NCBI GenBank assembly: GCA_011390205.1
Contig: JAABSX010000017.1
Span: 1-64,000, forward strand
Direction of reading: 5' to 3'
Length of the DNA stretch: 64,000 bases
Origin: Microscillaceae bacterium
GTDB lineage: Bacteria; Bacteroidota; Bacteroidia; Cytophagales; Microscillaceae
In this document: positions 1 to 6,014 of the stretch, piece after piece
How positions within the stretch are numbered: the first letter of the stretch is position 1
Layout: each line of letters begins with the position of its first letter
Position numbers and translations under genes: made by a program
The notes under the pieces: model-generated
Told to the model about the DNA's origin: nothing
What the model saw: only the letters and a program-made list of their open reading frames with translations
Database searches by the model: none

Positions 1-1467
1 ATAAGTTCGGGCTGAAAACTCCTCTGGTGAAATCATAGGCTCAAAGTGGATTCCGTCTAAATAAGCCAGTGAATCAGAAGAAGAGATGCGTGTTTTTTGA
101 ATATAGGTTTTATAGAACCCGTCAGGAGTCTGGTAGCTGTAGTTTCTCATCAAAAAATTTACATTCTCTGAGTAGAGTGGTCTGGATATTTGAAGTTTGT
201 CTAAGGCACGCCCAAGGGCAAGCTTGCAAAAGTCTAAATCTACATCTTCTGCTTGGTGATAGCCTATGGGTTTGGGGTCAAGGATGTTTTTTTTCTCCCA
301 AAACTGAAAAGAAAAATCATCTACTTTCAGCGAGTCCATTCGGATATAAATGGGTAAATTTCTTAACTGGGTTTTAAGTCTGGCAATTTTCTCAAACAGG
401 CCAGGTTTTCTATTTTTTTTGGACTGTGTGCTTTCGGATTCTTGGGTATATTCTGTCTCGAGGCGTGCCGTCTGTAGTTTGAGTGCATACAAGTCAAATT
501 CTGATTTGAAAAGCAGCCTATGATAGTCTAGCCCTTTTGCGTGGATGTGTTTTGCCTTAAACCGTATTCTCGGGTTTAGATTTTGGTAAGTTTCGAGGCG
601 TTCGATATTGGGAAGCACCCTGATATTTTTGACATCTAGGGTTGAGTCTTCAGTAACCATGTGCACTTGGTATGCCTTGATTTGATAATTTTTATCAGGC
701 GTGAGAGATGTATATTTTTTAATATCAAGGTTGAATTTTTCCCATTTCAGGCATTCTTCTGCTTTGAGCTGTGGGTCATTGATAAGCTCAAAGCCCCTCA
801 TATCAAAATCAATAGATTCTCCTTGATGAAAAATAAGCCCGATGGCTGTGTTAAGTTTGAAGTAAATCTTTGAGTTGCTCATTAAAAGCTGCCCTACTTT
901 GATTTTTTCTGAAAATCCCCCAAAAAAGTCTTGTAGCCGCCTTGCTATGGGTCTTTTAAGCATATCGTCATTGGGTGAGCGATAATTCTCTAACCTGATT
1001 TCTGGATTTTTGAGAGAGATTTGCCCAATCTCCAATGAGCCATTCACAAGAAATTTAAGCCATTTGACCTTCCTCGCCCTGAGTGTTTTTACTTGCAGAG
1101 AGAGATTGATATGTGATTTATCTCTTTTTTGGGCGATGATTTTTTTCCATTTTTCTTCATTTCTATACATACGGACATTTTCTGCCTGAATAGAAGCCTG
1201 CAAGAAACGTATTTTGAGCTTGCCGATGTCTAGCTGATAGACGCTGTCGGAGTTGATGGCTACACTTTCACAGATTTTGTATTTTAGATAGGGGTTGAGA
1301 TAAAAATACACCCAAAGATTCATCCCGACGATGAGCATACACACCGTAGCACCTACCCACCACAGTACCCTTCTAAGTCTTTTGACTTCTCGGGGTTTGG
1401 CCTGTATCCCTTCATCTTGTGAAGGATTCTGAGGCTCATGTGTAGGTTTCGGGTTATTTTTGGGCAT
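1..1467 (-). CDS. Large N-terminally membrane-anchored protein, AsmA-like architecture (3' part outside window)
   Basis: I do not recognise a named family. The reading frame starts with ATG at 1467 and stays open to base 1, giving the first 489 residues of a longer protein. After a basic, Pro/Asn-rich cytoplasmic head of about 33 residues comes one hydrophobic segment (roughly residues 35-57, WWVGATVCMLIVGMNLWVYF). Everything after it should be periplasmic. The rest is a long run of short strand-like stretches of the type xLxLxxLxxR and IRVLPNIERLE. This resembles the AsmA/TamB-like envelope proteins that carry lipids or assist outer-membrane assembly, but that assignment rests on architecture only. 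The neighbour at 2014 is on the same strand but separated by about 500 bp and a terminator-like hairpin, so this gene probably has its own promoter. Existence as a gene is fairly sure; function is open. Confidence 0.6.
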   Translation of the reverse strand, partial: MPKNNPKPTHEPQNPSQDEGIQAKPREVKRLRRVLWWVGATVCMLIVGMNLWVYFYLNPYLKYKICESVAINSDSVYQLDIGKLKIRFLQASIQAENVRMYRNEEKWKKIIAQKRDKSHINLSLQVKTLRARKVKWLKFLVNGSLEIGQISLKNPEIRLENYRSPNDDMLKRPIARRLQDFFGGFSEKIKVGQLLMSNSKIYFKLNTAIGLIFHQGESIDFDMRGFELINDPQLKAEECLKWEKFNLDIKKYTSLTPDKNYQIKAYQVHMVTEDSTLDVKNIRVLPNIERLETYQNLNPRIRFKAKHIHAKGLDYHRLLFKSEFDLYALKLQTARLETEYTQESESTQSKKNRKPGLFEKIARLKTQLRNLPIYIRMDSLKVDDFSFQFWEKKNILDPKPIGYHQAEDVDLDFCKLALGRALDKLQISRPLYSENVNFLMRNYSYQTPDGFYKTYIQKTRISSSDSLAYLDGIHFEPMISPEEFSARTY

Positions 1468-1978
1468 ATAAGTGCGTCATATTTTTATTGGTCTAAAATT
1501 ACAAAAACTTTTGTCAAGTTTGGTGCTGAGGCTAAAATAAGCTGTATCACTCCGTCAGACATCCAGATTTTATAACTCATTGTTTATCAATATTTTATAA
1601 CGCAGTCTGAAAGAAGTGAATGTAGGCTGCATCCTTGTTCTAAAACATAGATAAAACGCATTTTGAAGCGAATCATCGCTTGAGCTTAATCTTTTTTAAT
1701 GCTACAAAGATGACAAACCAACGGCTTCTTTTAAGTCTATTAAGACTGAAATCTTGCTAGAAAATACCAGCTATTTGATGTAAATCATTCACTCCCAAAA
1801 AGAGGGTGCAGAAACTGGGTCAAGCACTTGTTTCTTTAGGAATAAACTCTAAATATAGAAAGGCATGATAGAAAAGGCTGATTATCTAAGTTTGAAAAGA
1901 TGAAGTGGCTGTTTTGAGGAAGCAGATTATACAAAAAGAGTGGTAATGCTTCTGGCTTCTTGGGTTTGTATCCAAAAC
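1468..1978. other. Intergenic region, about 510 bp
   Basis: Between the start of the membrane-anchored protein and the hairpin downstream of the MBL-fold gene I see no convincing coding frame, repeat or RNA gene. It presumably holds the promoter of the leftward gene starting at 1467, but no clear TAnnTTTG box was found near it. Confidence 0.5.
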
Positions 1979-2005
1979 GCAGCACTTTTTGGGAGAAAGT
2001 GCTGC
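1979..2005 (-). terminator. Hairpin terminator of the MBL-fold gene
   Basis: A perfect 10-bp inverted repeat (GCAGCACTTT / AAAGTGCTGC) with a 7-base loop lies 9 bp beyond the stop codon of the leftward gene. A-rich and T-rich flanks on both sides allow termination in either direction. Confidence 0.7.
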
Positions 2006-2013
2006 ATTTTCTG

Positions 2014-2769
2014 CTATTTTTTTTCTTCTTTATACCAATCTCTCAGACGAACTTCTATAGCTTTATTTCCTTCTTCTACGGCACTTTTAAAGGCTTCTAC
2101 ATCACTCAATCCGCCACTTCCTCTAAAATGAAAAGGATAAACTACCTTAGGCCGAAACTCGAGCACAGCTGAAGCTGCTTGGCTGATCTCCATCGTGTAA
2201 GGCATATTCATACACACGAAGGCAATGTCTATTTTTTTGAGGGCCCTCATCTCTTGGATGTCTTCAGTATCTCCTGAGATATAAATTCTTTTGCCTCCTA
2301 TGCTGAGGATGTAGCCATTGCCTCGCCCTTTGGGGTGTCTGGAGTCTTCGGTTTCGGGGAGGTTATACATCGGGATGGCTTCTATTTTAATGCCCATCCA
2401 CTTGGTTTTTGCATTGTTTTTTAATGCGATGTTTTCTTTAAAATTAAGCTCGCTGAGCCCTTCCATGACTGCAGGCGGAGCGATGAGTGTCGCTTGAGAT
2501 TTGTCTAAATCATTCAGGGTAGCTTTGTTCATGTGGTCGCCGTGAATATCCGTAATCAGAATCAAATCAGGTTTGGCAAAGGCACTGTATTTTTCGATGC
2601 CTCCGTAAGGGTCTATGTAGATGGTTTTGCCTTGCCACTCAAGCACCATAGCGGCGTGCAAGACGGGATGAATCGTAATATCGCCTTTTTTGGTGATAAT
2701 TTGGTCTGATTGTGCTTGTAAAAAACTTACAGTGCAAAGCAGCAGCAACATTGTCAGTAAATATTTCAT
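2014..2769 (-). CDS. Exported metallo-beta-lactamase-fold hydrolase (UlaG-like)
   Basis: A 251-aa protein of the metallo-beta-lactamase superfamily, closest in layout to the UlaG/YtmB-type metal-dependent hydrolases. The substrate cannot be told. I use the second ATG (2769), because it places a clean signal peptide (MKYLL...FLQAQ, residues 1-20) at the N-terminus; an ATG at 2790 in the same frame would add seven residues. The mature protein begins like other UlaG-type enzymes (HAAMVLEW, then IDPYGG). It carries the metal motif TDIHGDH at residues 73-79, with Asp-Ile in front of HGDH instead of the usual Ser/Thr-His. A second metal ligand is likely in SGDTED and a third in PFHF. It stands alone and ends at a hairpin terminator. 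Export of such an enzyme suggests a periplasmic role. Confidence 0.8.
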   Translation of the reverse strand: MKYLLTMLLLLCTVSFLQAQSDQIITKKGDITIHPVLHAAMVLEWQGKTIYIDPYGGIEKYSAFAKPDLILITDIHGDHMNKATLNDLDKSQATLIAPPAVMEGLSELNFKENIALKNNAKTKWMGIKIEAIPMYNLPETEDSRHPKGRGNGYILSIGGKRIYISGDTEDIQEMRALKKIDIAFVCMNMPYTMEISQAASAVLEFRPKVVYPFHFRGSGGLSDVEAFKSAVEEGNKAIEVRLRDWYKEEKK

Positions 2770-2885
2770 AAGATTGTATTTTTTAGGCAAAACCAGATTC
2801 AGGGCAGACTGTTTTAAAAGGATGTTTAAACTTGAATTTTTGGATAAAATCTTAGAACATCTCTTTCAAGAAGTATTTTTAATGA

Positions 2886-3632
2886 CTAAAGACTTGAATT
2901 TTGCGGTACAAGCTGAGCGGGAGAGATGAGCGGCATTTGATTATATTCTTTACCTTCTAATAACCTTCCAGCTTTTTTCTTGTTTTTTCCACCCCACTGC
3001 TTGAAAAAGAAAGCAATATTTTGGCTTTCACATTGGTTTTTGAGGTCAATTGCCCAATCTTCTTGCATAGGTCTGATGTTGCCTTTACCACTCTCGCCGC
3101 CCACAATTACCCAATCAATATCTAATAAGTTAAGATTAGGAAGTGTTTCTAAAAGTGGCTCTAAAGACAAGAATTTGATACAGGTAGATGTTTTTTGTAA
3201 ATGATTGATTCTAAAAGTGGTTTTTTGATTTTCTACCGAAACGCCCATCCAGATATTTTCTGTCCAAGTGAGCAAAGCAGAAAGTTCTTCTAAGCGTTCG
3301 GCTCGCTTGGTAAGCACCTGAAAAGTGTGTTTAGGGTTGTTGTTCATTACTTTGAAAACCTTTTGAATAAACTCAAGCGGAATGTCCTCGTGAAATAAAT
3401 CACTCATAGAATTTACAAACACCATTCGTGGCTTTCGCCATTTGTAAGGTCTTTGAAGTTCGTCTTCGTGCAAGCGGACTTTAAACCCACCTTTGTATTT
3501 CTCCAAACCCATAGCTTGCAAGCGTTTTGACATTACTTCGGCATAACAAAACTTACAACCCGCCGAAATCTTGTCGCAGCCTGTAGTAGGATTCCAAGTG
3601 AGTTCTGTCCATTCTATTGATGATTTTGACAT
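2886..3632 (-). CDS. DUF5131 (phage Gp37/Gp68-like) three-cysteine protein
   Basis: A 248-aa protein of the DUF5131 family, often annotated as phage protein Gp37/Gp68. It opens with the family hallmark (SSIEWTELTWNPTTGC) and has three cysteines, C19, C26 and C29 (CX6CX2C, ending CKFCYAE). This looks like a radical-SAM-type iron-sulfur site, though activity in this family is not established to my knowledge. Further conserved blocks are VFVNSMSDLFHEDIP, the TKRAERL block and VIVGGESG. The C-terminus has the family ending GRLLEGKEYNQMP. Members often sit in mobile or defence-related neighbourhoods beside a TcmP partner; no TcmP is visible here. The 91-aa gene lies 5 bp upstream and is probably co-transcribed. 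A decayed second copy of this C-terminus lies at 3946-4011. Confidence 0.85.
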   Translation of the reverse strand: MSKSSIEWTELTWNPTTGCDKISAGCKFCYAEVMSKRLQAMGLEKYKGGFKVRLHEDELQRPYKWRKPRMVFVNSMSDLFHEDIPLEFIQKVFKVMNNNPKHTFQVLTKRAERLEELSALLTWTENIWMGVSVENQKTTFRINHLQKTSTCIKFLSLEPLLETLPNLNLLDIDWVIVGGESGKGNIRPMQEDWAIDLKNQCESQNIAFFFKQWGGKNKKKAGRLLEGKEYNQMPLISPAQLVPQNSSL

Positions 3633-3637
3633 AAAAT

Positions 3638-3913
3638 TTATAGCGAATGCGTAGAAATATTGATGTATTGGTTAAAATATTTGGTTTTGAGTAATTTCCA
3701 ATCCTTAAACAGGGCTTTCTGCTGCTCAAAAGCCTCTTTAACAGATAAAGAGGTAAAAACATAAATAAAAATCGTAAAATAGCCTTCTTCTACATCTTCT
3801 ATTAGTTCTGTTTCTGTTCTTGAATCAGGGAAAAAAGTTTCTATTCTATTGAATATTTCGGGGAAATACTGTAATAAATCGTGTTCTTGAGCGAAATCTA
3901 AGGTTTGAATCAT
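3638..3913 (-). CDS. Small unknown protein, 91 aa
   Basis: I do not recognise this protein. It is acidic in its first half and aromatic in the middle (EEGYFTIFIYVFTSL) with no signal peptide or membrane segment, so it is probably a small cytoplasmic alpha/beta protein. It lies immediately upstream of the DUF5131 gene on the same strand with a 5-bp gap, so the two are likely translated from one mRNA. It could be a partner of the three-cysteine protein in the place where TcmP is found elsewhere, but it is far too short to be TcmP itself. Base composition is AT-rich like the PIN/ImmA pair upstream. Confidence 0.6.
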   Translation of the reverse strand: MIQTLDFAQEHDLLQYFPEIFNRIETFFPDSRTETELIEDVEEGYFTIFIYVFTSLSVKEAFEQQKALFKDWKLLKTKYFNQYINISTHSL

Positions 3914-3945
3914 TTTTGTAATCGAATTTTGTTCGAGTGTGGTTT

Positions 3946-4011
3946 TTAATACCCTAGCACAAAAGGCATTTGACTATATTCCTTGTCTTTTAATAGTCTG
4001 TCATGTTTTTT
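3946..4011 (-). pseudogene. Remnant 3' end of a second DUF5131 gene
   Basis: Reading leftward from 4011 to the TAA at 3946-3948 gives a short peptide containing KHDRLLKDKEYSQMP. This matches the C-terminal signature of the intact DUF5131 protein (KKAGRLLEGKEYNQMP). At DNA level, about 47 bp from 3964 match 2931-2977 at roughly three bases in four. The matching frame is preceded by the stop codon of the PIN gene, and nothing of the upstream DUF5131 coding sequence remains. It therefore looks like a leftover tail after recombination or insertion. Confidence 0.7.
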
Positions 4012-4019
4012 ATATAGTG

Positions 4020-4523
4020 TTAAAAAGTTTCCCTCAATTCTCTAAACAGTTCTATTGTACTGATATATTTAATGTTGAACTGATTACATACTTCAGGAAT
4101 TTTGATTTTCCTTTTTATATTTGGTTCACTTTTTTCTTGAGTAATGATAGTCCAACCATTGCTCATTGCAAAAGCTACCAGCCATGGGTCTGCTAGATCA
4201 GCTTGAAGGAACTCATCAATAGCATTTTGTTGATATCCGTGTTGGTTTAAAGTAGCCCAATTTGAGATTTCAATATATTTCTCAAGCACAGATTCAGTGT
4301 TCATAAAAAAATTAGTGGGTAGATTTGATTCACACCAAGATTTAAGCTCGTCTTCGTGTGATGACTTATCATAAATTTCATTTTTGACCTTGTCTATGCT
4401 AACAATATCATTTCTATCAGATAGAATTTTAAGTTTTGCCCAAAAACTTGTAGCAACATCAAGAGGGTAAGTTGCACGGTGAGCTTGGATAAAAAAGTTT
4501 GAATCTACAATGAATTTGCTCAT
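4020..4523 (-). CDS. DUF4411 PIN-domain protein, probable toxin nuclease
   Basis: A 167-aa protein with the PIN-fold start KFIVDSNFFIQAHR (Asp7 as first metal ligand). The family pattern continues with the acidic residue in VKNEIYD, then LADPWLVAFAMSNGWTIITQEKS, where the Asp and the TQE segment supply the remaining acidic residues. PIN domains of the DUF4411 group are predicted Mg2+-dependent RNases. They are commonly encoded right after an XRE/ImmA-IrrE-type gene as toxin-antitoxin-like pairs. That order is seen here: the start codon overlaps the stop of the ImmA/IrrE gene by 4 bp (ATGA type), implying translational coupling. Active-site residues appear intact. Toxicity itself is inference. 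Confidence 0.85.
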   Translation of the reverse strand: MSKFIVDSNFFIQAHRATYPLDVATSFWAKLKILSDRNDIVSIDKVKNEIYDKSSHEDELKSWCESNLPTNFFMNTESVLEKYIEISNWATLNQHGYQQNAIDEFLQADLADPWLVAFAMSNGWTIITQEKSEPNIKRKIKIPEVCNQFNIKYISTIELFRELRETF

Positions 4524-5659
4524 AACTGATAAAGATATTCATTAATAAATCTGTTATAGGTGTTTCCTTTTAAGTTTGTCAAATTGTATGCATCTCTGTA
4601 TAAAAGATGATTTTGTTTGACTGCATTATTTACATAACTAGCAAATCTTAAGCTGATTCTCTTTTTGGCTGTAGCATAAAAATCCCCTCCTGAGCTTTGA
4701 TTTTCCTTTTTGTGTTTAAATTCAGCAATGTAATTATTATAGAACTTAAAGAAATCAGGTTTAGAAATTAGACCTAAGTCTAATGCTCTTCTAGCGACGA
4801 CAATAGGACTAACTTTAAAAACTTTACCTAAATATTTTATATCTGGTTTCTTATCCCATTTTTCTCTAAAAAATATCTCTGGGACTAAAAACTCAGCCGC
4901 AACTTTATCACATAGTATTTCTATTGGATTATTGGCAGGTAGCATTTGATTATTATCAAAGCCAGCAGTTTCTCCTAGCCAAATATGAGCTAGTTCGTGA
5001 ATTAAAGTAAACATCTGGGCAGCCTTGGCATCAGCAGCATTTATAAAAAGAAAAGGTGCTTTCTTATCCACTAGCACAAATCCCCTACATTCATCTACAG
5101 GTATTTTTCTTTTGGTATTGTTCCCAACTATCCCATTAAAATTGACAATTATGCCAGCTTCCTCGATTTGTAAAGTCAAATAATCTAGAGCCTGTTCCCA
5201 AGTGTCATGATTACTAGCCCAATTCATAGAAAGTTTTAATATTGTTCTGATATTATTTGCAATCTCTTTATAATTGGAATTGACATTATATTTACCAACA
5301 AAATCTAAATCAGGATATCCGCTTTCGTCTAAATAGTTGGTTAGCCAATCTTGTCTGTCTTGTATAATTTGTATAGTATGATACACATTTAAAGAAACTT
5401 GGTTTATCAAGCCTGTTCCAGTCCTAAAAAAGGGTATAGGTACAGATTCATTGGGTGGCTGATTCATAAACATATAGCCAAAAGGAACATGTACTTTATG
5501 AGTAAAACTTTCTAATTGCTTGATAGTAGGCTTTTTAATTCCATTAACCCATTCTAACACATCAGGATTTTGAGCATAAAAATCTTGTAGATTATTACCA
5601 GCCCTGATAATAGCCCACTCGATTATTTTAGCATTTATATTTTCAATCCTTGTTGCCAT
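4520..5659 (-). CDS. ImmA/IrrE-type metallopeptidase with N-terminal XRE-like region (antitoxin-like)
   Basis: A 379-aa protein of the COG2856 type. The N-terminal 65 residues look like a degenerate XRE helix-turn-helix (ENINAKIIEWAIIRAG, then IKKPTIKQLESFTHKVHVPFG). The middle carries the zinc peptidase motif HELAH at residues 221-225, followed by a downstream Glu in EILCDKVAAEFLVP. Family members cleave repressors or act as the regulatory half of PIN toxin pairs. The gene overlaps the DUF4411 PIN gene by 4 bp. The upstream region has repeated GTAA/TTAC words (5690-5726) that could be its own operator. Codon use is visibly AT-richer than in the flanking GH3 gene, which fits acquisition by transfer. 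Confidence 0.85.
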   Translation of the reverse strand: MATRIENINAKIIEWAIIRAGNNLQDFYAQNPDVLEWVNGIKKPTIKQLESFTHKVHVPFGYMFMNQPPNESVPIPFFRTGTGLINQVSLNVYHTIQIIQDRQDWLTNYLDESGYPDLDFVGKYNVNSNYKEIANNIRTILKLSMNWASNHDTWEQALDYLTLQIEEAGIIVNFNGIVGNNTKRKIPVDECRGFVLVDKKAPFLFINAADAKAAQMFTLIHELAHIWLGETAGFDNNQMLPANNPIEILCDKVAAEFLVPEIFFREKWDKKPDIKYLGKVFKVSPIVVARRALDLGLISKPDFFKFYNNYIAEFKHKKENQSSGGDFYATAKKRISLRFASYVNNAVKQNHLLYRDAYNLTNLKGNTYNRFINEYLYQL

Positions 5660-5689
5660 TGGCGAATAAAAAATTAATAATTCTGGATA

Positions 5690-5726
5690 ACTTACCTCCT
5701 AAGTAAACAAAAGTAAGTAAGAGTAA
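5690..5726 (-). promoter_or_regulatory. Candidate promoter/operator of the ImmA-PIN pair
   Basis: On the minus strand a TACTTTTG box (5715-5708) fits the Bacteroidota -7 element TAnnTTTG, about 50 bp before the ATG at 5659; no good -33 TTG was found. The same stretch has a cluster of AAGTAA/TTAC words, including an inverted ACTTAC (5690) and AGTAAG (5712). A small XRE-type autorepressor could bind there. Confidence 0.35.
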
Positions 5727-5857
5727 ATTATTTGTAAAACGAAATATAAAGAAAAATAAATATCTATGTCAAAATGTTTGGTTTATTGAGCTTCAATTAT
5801 TGACAACTAGATACACTTAGTATTTATTTTATAACTTAATTGCAGCTTGTTTTATCC

Positions 5858-5953
5858 TCACCCCAAAAACCCCAACCCATATACCTGCGGCAAGAGTTTG
5901 GTTTTCAGGAGGTTATGTTTGGCTTTGACATCAGTAATTTTAGATTTCGCCAT
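5858..5953 (-). other. Possible 31-codon gene or 5' remnant
   Basis: Sixty bp downstream of the GH3 stop codon, on the same strand, an ATG in a gene-like context opens a frame for MAKSKITDVKAKHNLLKTKL and eleven further residues. It then stops in a G-rich run. The lysine-rich start looks like the beginning of a real protein, not random sequence. The frame ends just where the DNA turns AT-rich (the island side). It may be the 5' stub of a host gene cut by arrival of the accessory patch, or a genuine very small gene. Nothing else is seen between 5727 and 6014. Confidence 0.25.
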
Positions 5954-6014
5954 AGTTTTGTTTGTTTTAGAGTGGTAAAAATACTTGGGGCTAAAAATTG
6001 CTATCAAGAATGGA

